From assembly GCA_963921425.1 (NCBI GenBank), contig OY992833.1, forward strand, positions 16,409,738-16,473,737: a stretch of DNA of 64,000 bases. The letters run 5' to 3'. Shown piece by piece: positions 11,571-24,320 of the stretch. The notes beneath the pieces are model-generated. The model was given only the letters and a program-made list of their open reading frames with translations, did not search any database and was not told the origin of the DNA. Within the stretch, counting starts at the first letter, position 1, and each line of letters starts with the position of its first letter. Made by a program: the position numbers and the translations under genes. The stretch is from Dryas octopetala (Eukaryota; Streptophyta; Magnoliopsida; Rosales; Rosaceae).

Positions 11571-13930
11571 TCATGCAGATCGCTCAGCAGGCCCCTCCAG
11601 GATCGGCTCGGTGGACTCTTCAGGCGTCTCCTCACCGAGCTGCACTACCTCGACCCCGCCGATCTGCATCTCAGCGTTGGGATCGGATTCGGGGACCGGG
11701 GGAATCGGGGTCGGCTCGCACTCGGGCAGCGGAGGATCCTCCGGAGTCGGCTCGGCCGCTGACACGACCGCCTCGGCGGGGGCTTGGCGATCGGGAAGAG
11801 GAAGCTCGTCCTGCTGACTTCCCTGAGTATCATCTTCATCATCGGACTCGCCGAGGAACGAGACGTCCCAGTCCGGCCTCTTCGACCGGATCGCCTCCAA
11901 AAGCTCCTGATACCCTTCAAAGTGGGCATCAGCCAGCGCCTGGACGCTCGGAAGCCCAGCCCGGCGCCGAGACTCAGCCGTCCTTCGTTCGGCCTCCTCA
12001 ACATCCTGCTGGAGTTGGTCGACAAGTTGCCCCAGGTCAGCCACTTTCTGCTCCGAGGACACAAGCTCCTTCCCGAGCCGAGCGACCTCCACCTCTTTCT
12101 CGGCCAGCTTGGACCGCAGACCCGCCGAGCGATCGCGCTCGGCCTTGACCACCCGCTCGGCCTCGGCCAGCTTCTCCCTGAGCTCTTGGATTCGCTCCCG
12201 AAACCTCCCCATTTTTGCCTCGGCCTCGACAGCGGCGTGGGCAGCTTCAAACTGCTTCAAGGCGAGCTGCAAAAACAACAAAAATTATTAACCCGAACCG
12301 AGCGGATAAACATAATCCGAGGTGAAAAAGACTTACCAACATGGCTTGGCAGGATGTGCTCAGAGCCTTTTGGCTGAAGCTCGGCTCCTCCTGACCGGCC
12401 CGGAGCCCCTCCAATACCTTCGGCGTTATCACGCGCTTGAGGCCCGTGACGAACGGCTCGATGGAGGGGTCTACTTCCACCGTCTTCAAGGGTGCCGAGC
12501 CAGACGCTTCGGCACCAGGACCACTAGGCTCGGCCCGAGCTCTTTTCTCCACCCGGACCTCGGTCTGGGGGGCTTTCCTCTTTTCTTGTTGCCGAGCCGA
12601 CCTCGGCACAAAAGGTCCAGGCTGAGCTGTCGCTGCGACAGGAACCTGGACCGGCTCGGCAGGGGCCCGCCCCGCGGCCCTCCTCTGGACGCTCCGCGCC
12701 GCTTTCTTCCTCAGACGCGCCTCCATGTCGGCGGAACTCATCCCCCTCTCGGCTCGCGGATTCCACCTGGGCACAAACCAGGAGATCCCGCTCGATCTGA
12801 TCTGGGTCTCCCCGAGCAGAAACTTGGTAGACAGGTACTCTGCTGGTGAGTCCCTGATCGCGGCGATCTGATCCTTGAGCTCGCCTCGGAGTTTATACTT
12901 GCCCCAGCTGATTGCAAAAGTGAAACAGAAAAGAGTTAGACAAAATAAAACTATCACAAAACACATACAAGTTATCTTCGGATCGGCCCCAGACGTCCAG
13001 TGCCCACCTGGAATCCTAAAGGCTCTGGGGACCCGAGCCGGGGTGGCGTTGTTCGGATCGGCGAACTCCCAATCCCCAGAGACAAAAAAGTATCTTTTCT
13101 TCCATGTCTTCTGGGAGGAGGGATTCCCACCGAAGAGTGGCCCCGAATACGCCTGGAGGTTGTAGAATCCGAGCTCACTCTGCTTCGACCTCAGCGCGTA
13201 GTTGCAGAACAGGAGATCCTTGTCTGGCACACACTTGTGCACTTTGTGCCACAAGATGTGCATAGACAAGATTATCCTATATACGTTTGGGTTCAGCTGA
13301 TGTGGCGTCGCGCTGATCGTCGCGAGCCAGTCTTGCAGGAAGGGGTGAAGGGGAAGCCGAACCCCGTTCTCGAACATTTCGGGGTACATCGTCACCCATC
13401 CTTTTGGGGGTCGGCTCGGCTTCTCTCCCCTGATCGGCAACCTCGTCAGTACGGATTCGGGAACGGAGTACCTATCCCTCAAGTCCCCGAGATGATACTC
13501 GGTCATCTCATTGGGGATCTGATCGGCCTTCCACGCTAATTCCTCATAGAAGTCCGGGTCGATCGGACTCCCCGTCACCTGCTGAGCCGAGGTCGAAGCA
13601 TCGTGACCCCTGTCCCTTTCACTTGAGCCCGAGGTGAGCCTACTCGGGATGGTGGCGATCGGCTCGACGTCAAGGGGTTCCTCGTCATCACCTTCGGCCA
13701 CCCCTTGTTCCCGATCAGAACTCAACACTTCGGGGTTTTCCTGGTCCCCTCGAGCTCAGCGTTCCTCGCCTGGGTTATGATCCAACGCCGAGCCGACCTC
13801 ATCCAACTCCTCAGATAAACCATCCCAACTCGCCTCGCCCGCCGGTGGGCTTCGGCTCAGCTCGGCGTCACTATCCCCATCAAATGCTTCCCCCGAGCCG
13901 AGCCTACCACTCGAATCGGTTGTTGACATG
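11571..13930 (-). CDS. Antisense gene of the Tat element (gypsy-type 'putative transposase' family)
   Basis: Reads opposite to gag-pol, between pol and the 3' LTR. The first part resembles the plant 'transposase (putative) gypsy type' family, with NPNVYRIILSMHILWHKV and ELGFYNLQAYSG. A basic, Pro/Ala-rich stretch follows, then a long coiled coil (AEAERVVKAERDRSAGLRSK onward) and an acidic Pro-rich tail. Two intron-like gaps with plausible GT-AG borders lie near 12,970-12,905 and 12,335-12,275, as expected for the spliced antisense genes of Grande/Retand-like elements. The function in this family is unknown. It is a fossil. Confidence 0.75.
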
Positions 13931-14552
13931 GCAAACACTTCCTCTCACTCTCTCTCTTACCTTTTTGGATCAAAAAGCACTTTCCCTCAAGAACACTCAA
14001 GAACACACACCCAAAACCCGAAAATGCAGAAAACTCAAAGATGGACATAATCACTTACTGGTTTTTGACCGGCCAAAATCTCCGCCCCTTACACACTCGG
14101 AACCACCTCGCCTACGACCGTGTCTGGTCAAATTCGGGATCGGACAACCTCTCAGACGGCGGTGAGAGAATGAGATTCGCGGAGAGAGAGAGGTTTTGCA
14201 GAGGGAGAGAGAAAGCCTGAAAGTGAAAGTGAGGGAAGAGAGAGAAACCACCACCTTTATATCCCCATGCAAACCAATCTCAGCCATCCAAAAGTGGCGC
14301 TTCACATTCCAGATCTTGACACCTGTCAAAACATTCAAAATACCCATAAATGAGGTGACCCTTACGTTCCCCCATGCAGACACCAAACGTCCCTTCACCT
14401 GCCCCCAAGATATTTTGGCCAAACACAAGTCATCACCTGTTCGGATCTTCAGGAACGTTAGACCTGTTGGGTTCGGCTCGGATCAAGCAACATACTATCT
14501 TTGAGAAAGTCCTTACACTTCAACTTCCAATCCACCACTGTCTGCTCGGATC

Positions 14553-14567
14553 GGAAGCTGGGGGACT
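14553..14567 (+). other. Polypurine tract
   Basis: GGAAGCTGGGGGACT ends two bases before the 3' LTR start TGTTTGTGG. It would prime plus-strand DNA synthesis. Confidence 0.65.
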
Positions 14568-14569
14568 CC

Positions 14570-15628
14570 TGTTTGTGGATGAACCCACACCAATCCAACA
14601 GCCAACCAGGGCTGGACACGTGGCTGGTCAGGCCTGACTTCAAATGTTTGACTTCCCAGTGGTCAGACTTTGACCTCCACCTCATCACTGCTCAGTACTT
14701 CCTCGGCCAGCTCAGACCGGGTTTCCACGCCGGGTCTTCCATGTTCAGTCCGAGCCGAACCGATGATCTTCCAAGGGATTGAGTGTCCATCTTTCCACGG
14801 TCATCCCGGTTCGGCTCGGCTCGGCGCGGAAATGACCTCCTTTCGAGTTCTGGCGTCAGCCAGTTAGGGCTCGAAGGGACCCCTATCTTTTGGGTCGGCT
14901 CGGTCTGGAACCCCATGTCCGATCCGATCACACATGGGCTTCATGTATACTCATAGGAACACGTGTTCGGTTCGGCTCGGCGTACCGCCGCCACTCCGAG
15001 GAGGATCCAGTTGAGGCGAAACCGCCACGCTTAAATGCACCTGACACAAATCCTCTGACAGATGGAATATCCCAGTCTGCATCCATGACTATTGAGGTAG
15101 TTTGTCTGAACCTTCCAACCTTGCATTTAATGGAGCATTCAATGCAGCATTGAATGCTGAGGAGGTGAGTAGCTGTGCATGCAACTAGTTCTGACCAAAC
15201 GCGTGGGTCACTGGCAACCATTCATTCGCATGCAGGTAACTTACTCATCAAGTCTTCCTTTGCTTATATATATCAACTCATATGTGCAAAACGAGATCTA
15301 TCAATCTATCTACAAAACACTTACACAAAAATTCTCACTCACCCAAGAGCATACCCAACTTGCTGAGAATAACCCAGAACATTTGCCTTGTTCTTCCTAT
15401 TCTCCCAAGTTCATCCTTTGTTCTTCCTCACCTATCATCAAACACCATCACTGACTTCATCATCGGAGCGTGTTTGGCTGGTACCACACCGGTCCATCTC
15501 CTTTGATCTTGTGTTTGTCTACAGGAAGATCTCAATCAACATCCACGTCATCATCCAGCAAGGCTTCGGATCAGCCAAGTCACCACCTCTAAGTTGTTGC
15601 ATCTCTCTTACGGAAATTTGCATCAACA
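14570..15628 (+). repeat. 3' LTR
   Basis: 1,059 bases, with the same TGTTTGTGG...GCATCAACA ends as the 5' copy and about 99 percent identical where they align. Its right edge abuts receptor-kinase sequence encoding FSGELT on the minus strand, which fixes the insertion point. Confidence 0.92.
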
Positions 15629-15744
15629 GTCAGTTCTCCAGAAAACATTTCTTCTGTGGGTCTCTTTCTTGTGACAATTTCTAACAACATAATTCCAAAA
15701 CTATAAACGTCACCTTTGGCAGACACTTTTCCTTCCGAACCATA
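15629..15744 (-). pseudogene. Receptor kinase exon 2 (activation-loop end to subdomain X)
   Basis: After an acceptor TTGGCAG at 15,745, the minus strand encodes EYGSEGKVSAKGDVYSFGIMLLE and EMFSGELT, which is subdomains VIII-X of the kinase. The split codon joins correctly to the donor at 16,464 (LAP-E-YGSEG). It is cut off at 15,629 by the Gypsy element. Confidence 0.85.
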
Positions 15745-16463
15745 CTCTGCCAAAAATCACAGTAGTTGGGAAACAATAGCATTATTAAACCATATACTGC
15801 AAACTTTTCAGACATATACCCACATGCAAATTCAAATGTCACGATGCTTTTTAACAAGAATGATTAATTGCACTTACTTTCAGTAGATTTAGAAGATTTA
15901 ACTAGTAATTTGTAAAGATTGATAAAAGTCACTTTTTGCTTGTTTCCTTTATACCTACATCAAACTTGTGATTTTAAGGAAATAGATTGTCAGAGAGTAA
16001 AACTGAACAGTTTACCTGTAGGCATTCGTTCCACTGGGTACCAGAAAAACAGAGAAGTAAAACTTAACAGATTACTTTAAAGACAGAAATATCTACACTA
16101 AAGTATAAGCACTTCGTTTTCAATCATACACAGATATTTCCTGATTTTGCTCTGCTATCCTCATTTGCAACATACCACAGTATCTAAAATGTTTGTGCAC
16201 AAAAAGTACACAAAACAAGAAACAAAAAGACAGAGCACTAACATGACACAAAACAATTAACTAGTGACTATCTAACGAAACCAAGCCATCATAATTTTTC
16301 TGACATTCTTATAGGAATAATTTACATGATTTTAGATCTTTTTGGTAAATAATTTACCTGGTTTTCAATGTTAATATAATACTGCATCTATAAAGTGTCC
16401 TACTAAGACAAGGAAAATTACTATGCTGATTTAAATTAACAGCAATAAACATAATGGATTTAC

Positions 16464-18072
16464 CTGGTGCAAGATAGCCAAGCGTACCAAGGGTTTTGGT
16501 TTGTGTTTCATCCTTGTTTTTTGCTAAAATTTTTGCAAGACCAAAATCTCCCACATGTGCAACCATGTCTTCATCAAGAAGAACATTGCTAGGTTTCAAA
16601 TCACAGTGAACCACAACTTCTGACTGACCATGATGCAGATATTCCAATGCAGTTGCAATATCCACCAGCACATTTACTCTTTGTAGAAGATTCAGACAGT
16701 AGTTGTGCGAGTACAACCACCTCTCAAGGCTTCCATTGGACATATATTGTAGCACCAAAGCTCTTACCTCAGGGCTCGAGCATGCAGTTATGACCTTGAC
16801 AAGATTTCTATGCCGGATTGTCCGCCATACGTTGCATTCTGCTTCAAAACTTTTAATGGCACCCTCCATCTGCAAATTTAGAACTTTGACAGCAACAGTT
16901 GTCCCATTAGAAAGTATCCCCTTGTACACCGAGCCAAAACTTCCCACTCCCAATGAGTTGCTTTCACTGAAGTCATTGGTAGCACGACGGAGTTCTAGAT
17001 ATGATATCATTTCATGCTCTTTTTTGGTTAACTCTTCAATTGAACTTGCAATGGCTACTTTTTTTTTTTCCGGTATCGTGTCACCATATAAATGAGAGCT
17101 ATGAGGATGATTATTGATGCAATGGCTGGAAGAACATATTTGAGAAAAAGATATGTTTTCTTGGATTTTCGAGTGCCACGAGTTTCGCAAGTTGGGACTC
17201 CAAAAACTGGTCTCCCACAAAGTGCTCTGTTCTCCAAAAATGATAGGGAAGTGAAGTTGACAAAAGGTCCTTTTGAAGGAATCTCTCCAGAGAGCTGATT
17301 AAAAGAGAAATTCAAATACTTGAGATATTTGAGTTCTTCAAGTGACTTTGGTATTGTGCCAGAAAGATTATTGTGTGAGAGGTCCAAAAACTCCAACCCT
17401 TTCATATGACCCAAATTCTTAGGAATAGATCCTAAAAACAAGTTGTTTGACAAATCCAGGGAGTTTAGGCTTTGAAAAGCTTCTATGTTGCTTGAAATGT
17501 TCCCTGTAATTTGGTTCCAAGATATATCTATCATTTGAATTGCATTCGACCTTTTCATGGTTGGAGGCAAGTATCCACTGAAAAAATTGGATGACAAGTT
17601 TAAGAACAAGAGACTCTCAAGGCTCCATACATTCACCGGTATTGATGAATTGAGTCTATTGGAATTTAGGAAAACTTTTTGAAGAAAACTAAGGTTTCCT
17701 ACGCAGTTTGGGATCAATCCAGCAATTTTATTATATCCTAGAAGAAGATCTCCCATGTTCCTGATAAGACAAAGCTCTTCTGGAATGAAACCTGTAATAT
17801 TATTTAGAGGAATAATTGGAGGGAAGAAGAGTAATTCCCAAAGGTTTCAGGTATGATGCCATTTAGAGGATTCTCACTCAAACCTAAAAGTTCCAGCGAA
17901 CTGGAATTAAATAAAGAAGAAAGGAATCTAAGTTCAGGAACTCCAGGATCTCCTGTTAACTTATTCCTTCCCAGCAAAAGGGCTTGGAGGTGGTTTAAGC
18001 TCCCAAGATCCGTGGGTATTGGTCCATAGAGTAAGTTGCCAACAACCGCAAGCTTTTTAAGCTTAGTAAAAT
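16464..18072 (-). pseudogene. Receptor exon 1, downstream part (LRR end, TM, kinase N-lobe)
   Basis: The minus strand continues the LRR domain from SNFTKLKKLAVVGNLLYGPIP through NITGFIPEEL and KSLEELKYLKYLNFSFN. A hydrophobic TM segment follows near 17,150-17,070, then the kinase up to GTLGYLAP at the splice donor. A frame change lies near 17,760-17,850 and another at the poly-A run near 17,060. Confidence 0.85.
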
Positions 18073-18239
18073 TTGAAAAGTCGGAAATTCTAACATAACT
18101 GCAGGCATTAGATGCCTTCAAGCTTTTGACCGTTAGATCAGTAAATGTTGATCTAACGGTTAAAAAAAAAACTTATGGGCCAGCAGGTAGCAAGTTAATT
18201 TCAAAATATTACATAGTTTTGCTTCTTAATCTTTACCCT

Positions 18240-18620
18240 CTCTCTCCCGCATCCTTTCTCCAATCAAAGCCCAGCCGTCCGGCGGCAACGTTGGCAAAAT
18301 CGGCCCCAAATATTCATCTACCAGTTACCATGCCGAAATCGACGAATCGATTGAACTTCGTGACGGCCATCCGCCTTCTCCAGCGGAGTTGCGACACCGA
18401 CCACCCAAGACATCGTCCTCTCGACACACTGATCATCTGGGTGTCCTCCTTTAGTCCTGAAATTCAATCATGGAGGAGAATCAAAGGAGAACAGATCCAA
18501 CCCCTTCGCCGGCGATCTGAGTTTCTAGCGGCTTCGAGGTCTCTCTCGGGGATCAGGTATCAGATCATGGTCGCTACCGGATCATTACAGAGGTATAATT
18601 GCGTTCTCATAGAGAGATTG
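18240..18620 (+). other. GC-richer exon-like segment inside the MULE
   Basis: Base composition rises between 18,280 and 18,560, with frames open for 100 or more codons, for example one containing MPKSTNRLNFVTAIRLL. I do not recognise the protein. Just before it, at 18,127-18,161, is a short inverted repeat (ACCGTTAGATCA / TGATCTAACGGT). It could be a captured first exon. The rest to about 20,500 is AT-rich and shows no gene. Confidence 0.3.
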
Positions 18621-20547
18621 TCAATCTTGTCAATTACCTTGCAATGGCTTTCTGAAATTTGTGTATTTAAATTCTCTTACTTGTATGGATTTCAGAGGAA
18701 TTGGTTTTTCTTGCTATGCCAGAAAATGTAATTGGTTTTTTCCCCGATTTGGGTTTTCACATATAGCAGCACAGAGTCCAGGAGGAAGATCTGTTGGTAT
18801 GTTTTTTTCTATCCTTAAACCGGATACATGTTGGTATGTATGGGTACAGTTTTGTATGCTGCCTTGATGCAGGAATATATGATATGTGCAACTATGTGTA
18901 CCTGCATTACCTGTACTGTTACGTTCTCTGAATGTAATGTTATCAGGGAGATAAAAATTGTCTGAAGTTTTAGTGTTGTGTATGTTTGTTCTGGAGTTCA
19001 AGGCTAATCCCGCATCTTATTTTTCCTATTATTTGTGTAGATAGCATATTTCCTATGGCCATTTGCTTGCTCTTCTCTAATCTGCTGATGTTGATGCTTT
19101 TTTCTATTGTTATTGAAAGACCAATTTTATATGTTAGTTGAAGGTTTTAATAGAAGAAAATGGTAGATTGGATCAGTGCCTAATCAACCAATTCTTAGTA
19201 GGGCATTACAATTTCTGGCTTACTTTATTGGCTCCATTTCTGATTGGTTATTTCTTAAATAATAAATTTGCATTAAAGATTTCTTTCCCATCTAAGCATT
19301 GTAGTATTTTACAATGCTTAGATACGTGCTTTTGGGTCCTGTACTCGGGTACTGTAGATCACTGCAAGTAGTGAAAACTACATGCTATAGGACCTTACAT
19401 ATAATTGCTTAAATGGTTTTTGTACCTTTGTGCTTGATACAAAAACATGCCACTGGACCTCTTCTTTTATTCTGTGATAGCATGACATGTTATCTACCTC
19501 TTTGAATTGCATACGTGGTTCAATTTTAATTCATATTTTGAAGCATTATGTATAGCATCATCTTTAACTCATCAAAATATGTTCAGATATTCAATGCGGG
19601 ATTGTTTCAAACTGCAACTGAGCATAAGGAACAGATTCATGGTAATTCATTTATTTTAATCTCTGAGAGTTCAACAATTGACCTTCACACGTCTAGGTTT
19701 CATGAAATGCAGAGCTCCTGTGTTAATGCTCCCTTTATGTTTGTCAGCTCATGTTTCTTTACAAGATTTTAAATTTTTTTTTTTTGAAGTAAATGATTAT
19801 ATGTGATACTGAATTTATTCTTATGAGATTGTTACAAGAATGCTGCAAAAACATTCTATGATGAATTGTGATGGAGATATGGTATCAGCTGCACGGGTCA
19901 AATTCATGACTAAAAATTGGAGTAGAGAGGTAGAGAAGAGAAAACGAAGGCCCTTCATCTGAGTTTTTTCTAAGAAATGGGAAGGTCACTAATAATTCAG
20001 ACTTTTTACATGGACTTGGCAGCCGCTTTTGACTTTAACAACTAGAGACTAAATCTATTCCATGGTTAAAAATTTTGGGCATGGGTGTTCAGACAATATA
20101 TGAGCATGAAATTCTTCCAGGGCACAATATATTCAAGTCTCCCACTTTAGCAAGTATATGCATGCTTACCACTTTTCTTTAGCAAGTATTTAGCATGCTT
20201 GCCACTTTTCTTTTCTCTGTTTTTCAGAATTATTGACCAGCATGACAAACTGAGGAAAAGAAGCACAGAAGCTTATACCACCGAGATAAGTACTACTCTT
20301 TTATCCTTTTGTCTGGTATAACCTAAGTATCATATAGCAGATAACATTGAGAAGTTAAATCACACATTAATATTCCGATTTCTTTAGTAAATGTCACACA
20401 GTACTTTCTTACTTGTTTTGTTGCCATTTTCAGCAGTTATAATTGAATAATCATGTATCTTGTGCTATCTTATGTATTTCTTTGCTATCTCATGAAGTTT
20501 TTGAATTGGGATCTAAAAGGCTCTATTATTGAAAACAAACTAATGAA

Positions 20548-20700
20548 TGCAGATTGGGTTGGTAGTTCCGTTCGCTCACTGTATATCTTCATGTTAAAAT
20601 TGTGTGAAGAAGCAACCTTACCTCCAGACCTATTGCAGAGGCAGAGTATGTTGCCATTGTGTGGTCTGCAACATCTCAGCAATCAACACATGAAGATTGA
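20548..20700 (+). other. Exon-like fragment, unidentified
   Basis: After an acceptor-like TGCAG near 20,552 the plus strand reads DWVGSSVRSLYIFMLKL, then CEEATLPPDLLQRQS. This looks like protein-coding sequence rather than random translation, but I cannot name the family. A second exon-like piece (IIDQHDKLRKRSTEAYTTE) follows a CAG near 20,228. Both lie inside the MULE and may be captured exons. Confidence 0.3.
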
Positions 20701-21597
20701 CTAGTATTTCATACCAAGTGTGTTCAAGCTAGTTGCTGATATTTTCCAAACCACTTCCAATGGTCCCATTATGTTCACCAAGGATCAAAATTGGTCTCTG
20801 AAACTCTCCGTGCTTTTGGAACATGTATTTGAACAAATATTGATTAGTTAAATGAATGGATGGAATTTTTTATGAATGGATGGATTTTTGTTGAATGGAT
20901 GGATTTTTATGAGAGAATGGAATATAAATAACATTTATAACATCCAAATCCCATTCAAAATTGACATGTATAATCTTGTTTATTTATATCAGTTTCAGGA
21001 GGTTTTATACATCGAAAAAACTTGATTACGATTTCCAATCTTGTTTTGGATTTCAGTTGGGCTGAAAAAACAAATGGGATTTTCTTTGTTCTTTTGACAA
21101 TTCATACATTGCGTTTGATCTGTTTAAATGATTTTAAACGATTTGACAGGCCATGTAACAATATGACTGCTTAGGATCCCAATTATACCAGCATTATTCA
21201 ATGATTAAAAAACAGAAAAAGATTTTGGTTAATACATAAAGGGGCAGCAAAATACAAGCATGTGTATTGGCAAAATATGTATTGGCACTTTTGGGTACTT
21301 GATATTCAGCAAATTTTATCCAACTCAAGAATGCCTAAACATTTTGATACAATATTGATGCATTGTCAATTCTTTAGAGCCTGATGTGCAATTGCTATAT
21401 CAAAGTAATCGTTTGGCACCCCTGTTTGACAATCATAGTTGGACACGCAATCACGATCTATAGCATGTGTCCAACTCAACTTAAACTTACCGTCTAAATG
21501 TATAAATATGGGTGGTTTGGGTTTTGGTCAAATTAGAAACTTAAATTTAAACCCGATATCCTATATTCTAAACCCTATATACTTATTATTAGGGTAT

Positions 21598-21993
21598 GAG
21601 ATTACTACCATTTTGCTCCCCAGACTATTACACTTGTATCAGTTTGCTCCCCAGACTTCTAATTTGGAAAATTAAGGACTCTGACTTTTTTCAATTTTGC
21701 CAATTGAGGTTCTTTTGTCAATTTACACATTTTTTATCCAAATCTTTGAGGGCAAAATGGTCCCTTCCAATTAGATCTTATCATTTTTTCCTCATGCATC
21801 ATTTTTTCTCTTTTATTTCTTGCTAAATTTTGCTTGATCATCTCGAAATTTTAGATGAAAAATGTATAAATTGACGGAATAACCTTAATTGGCAAAATTG
21901 AAAAAGTCAGGGTCCTTAATTTTCCAAATTAAAAGTCTGGGGAGCAAACTGATACATGTGTAATAGTCTGGGGAGTAAAATGACATTAATCCC
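21598..21993. mobile_element. Mutator-type MITE with long terminal inverted repeats
   Basis: A 396-base element flanked by perfect 9-bp direct repeats TTAGGGTAT (21,589-21,597 and 21,994-22,002). Its arms of about 140 bases are inverted: the left has TTTGCTCCCCAGACT and GGAAAATTAAGGACTCTGAC, the right their reverse complements with few changes. Almost nothing lies between the arms. It has no coding capacity and is nested inside the larger MULE. Confidence 0.88.
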
Positions 21994-22002
21994 TTAGGGT
22001 AT

Positions 22003-22534
22003 AGGGTCATTTTATTGGGTTTAGGGTATACACTTTACCCTATATACATTATACTTATTAATTATTATAGTTCTACGGTATAGTACTGTATAGTGTATAT
22101 GGTATATATGAATTAAAAATGTAAAACACATGCAAATGTGTAATGTATATAGTTTTAGACTTTTAGTATAAGGTTTTTAATTAAACATGTTAATACTTAA
22201 TACCCTACAAAATTTCTTCTAAAAAAAACCCCCTACAAAATTTAAAATTCAAAAAACTAAAACTGAAACTCACTAAAACAAAAAACTTAAAACACAAAAT
22301 ATTGAAATTGAAACCAAAATTCCATCCTCCCCCAAAATATAAAATTAACCCACCCAAGTTGAAAAAAAAAATGAACCTCTGGCGCATCTCCAGACTTGTC
22401 AAATAGTGTAATTTTGAATTGCATGTCAAAACCTGATTGTCAAACAGGAGCTTGTATTCAGTAGTCTTAGAATGCAATTGCCTTTTCGTCTGTACACAGT
22501 TGCAGTACGAACCGTTTTTTGGGCTAGTGATGAA
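22003..22534. other. AT-rich flank and array-leader module
   Basis: No gene. From about 22,377 comes a conserved module with TTGCATGTCAAAACCTGATTG and ACACAGTTGCAG that directly precedes array 1. Relatives of the module lie near 24,010-24,110, 30,567-30,725 and 31,130-31,249. It probably belongs to the repeat-bearing transposon. Confidence 0.5.
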
Positions 22535-24320
22535 GTTACCATTTTCTTGAGATTTGGTTCAAGAAAATGGTAACTTGGATTAAGAAAATGGTAAGTTACC
22601 AATTTTTGTCAAAAAGTCATCATTTCTTGAGAAAAAAATCAAGAAAATGGTAAATTTGGTCAACCTTAGGCTTGGTTACTACTTTCTTCAACGAAGTTAC
22701 CATTCTCTTGAACGAACGATCAAGAAAGTGGTAATGTATTTTGCTTGACTGATTCCGTTACCAATTTCTTGATATTTGGTTAAAGAAAATGGTAACATCG
22801 ATCAAGAATGTAGTAACTTACCATTTCTTAAGAAAATGTTACCATTTCTTGAGGGAAAAAATCAAGAAAATTGTAACTTTGGTCAACATTGGCCTTAGTT
22901 ACCACTTTCTTGAACTAAGTTACCATTTTCTTGATCGAACGATCAAGAAAGTGGTAACGTGTTTTGCTTGGCTGATTTGGTTACCATTTTCTTGATGTTT
23001 GGTTCAAGAAAATGGTAACTTGGATCAAGAAAATAGTAACTTACCATTTCTTAACAAAAAGTTACCATTTCTTGAGAAAAAAAGTCAAGAAAATGGTAAC
23101 TTTGGTCAAGAATGGACTTGGTTACCACTTTCTTGATCCAAGTTACCATTTTCTTGATCGAATGATCAAAAAAATGGTAACATTTTTTGCCCCACTGATT
23201 TAGTTACCATTTTCTTGAGCATTGGTTTAAGAAAATGGTAACTTGGATCAAGAAAATGGTCACTTACCATTTCTTAAGAAAAAGTACCCATTTCTTGAGG
23301 AAAAAAATCAACAAAATGGTAACTTTAGTCAATTTTGGGCTTGGTTACCACTTTCTTGATCTAAGTTACCATTTTCTTGATCCATCGATCAAGAAAATGG
23401 TAACGTTTTTTGCCCCACTGATTTGGTTACTATTTTCTTGAGGATTGGTTCAAGAAAATGGTAACTTGGATCAAAAAAATGGTAACTTACCATTTCTTGA
23501 GAAAAAGTTATCATTTCTTGAGAAAAAAAAATCAAGAAAATGGTAACTTTGGTGAAGGTTGGGCTTGGTTACCACTTTCTTGATCCAAGTTACCATTTTC
23601 TTGATCAAATGATCAGGAAAGTGGTAACGTTTTTTGCCCCACTGATTTGGTTACCATTTTCTTGATGTTTGGTTTAAGAAAATGGTAACTTCGATCAAGA
23701 ATGTGGTAACTTACTATCTCTTGAGAAAATGTTACCATTTCTTGAAGAAAAAAATCAAGAAAATTGTAAGTTTGGTCAAGATTGGCCTTAGTTATCACAT
23801 TCTTGAACCAAGTTACTATTTTCTTGCTCGAACGATCAAGAAATTGGTAACGTGTTTTGGTTGGCTGATTTGGTTACCATTTTCTTGATGGTTGGTTCAA
23901 GAAAATGGTAACTTGGATCAAGAAAATGGTAACTTACCATTTCTTGAGCTAATATTACCATTAGTTGATAAAAAAATCAAGAAAATGGTAAGTTTGGTCA
24001 AGATTTAATTTTGTGATTGCATGTTCAAATCGGATTGGTAAACAGGAGCTTGTATTTAATACTCGGAGAATGCAATTGCACGTTTGTCTGTATACAGTTG
24101 CCATTGTACGTGGTTACCACATTCTTGATGTTAAGTTACCATTTTCTTGAATATAAGATCAAGAAAGTGGTAATTTGGGTTTTATGCAGTTTTGTGAAGT
24201 TACCATTTTTTTGATGCATCCCTCAAGAAAGTGGTAACTCTTAGTCAAGATTTGGTAACTTACCAAATCTTGACTGAGTTACCACATTCTTGGGGATGCA
24301 TCAAAAAAATGGTAACTTCA
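22535..24320. repeat. Tandem array 1 of palindromic motifs (about 223-bp unit)
   Basis: The motif GTTACCATTTTCTTGA and its reverse complement alternate throughout, often paired as hairpins with short loops such as CGAACG. A higher-order unit of 223 bases is clear from repeated frame starts at 22,789, 23,012, 23,235 and 23,682. The module at about 24,000-24,110 interrupts the array; the final part carries GATGCATC variants. Open frames on both strands are by-products of the repeat. Confidence 0.92.

Larger units (their letters stand above)
3575..15628 (+). mobile_element. Ty3-Gypsy LTR retrotransposon, Tat/Retand-type
   Basis: A 12.05-kb fossil element with both LTRs, PBS, gag, pol and a polypurine tract, inserted in the receptor kinase exon. 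The near 5-bp target duplication is GTCAG on the right and an imperfect copy on the left. Tat-lineage marks are a DGGSS protease, a second (archaeal-type) RNase H after the RT/RNase H, and a long antisense gene between pol and the 3' LTR. By eye the LTRs differ at about eight sites over about 970 aligned bases, mostly transitions, so it is young: probably well under one million years at usual plant rates. It looks structurally complete but has roughly three or four reading-frame breaks. Confidence 0.93.

Noticed and set aside
22535-24320. CRISPR-like look of regularly spaced short repeats
   Set aside because: The sequence is nuclear plant DNA, units are 223 bases with internal inverted motifs, there are no unique spacers of constant length and no cas genes.
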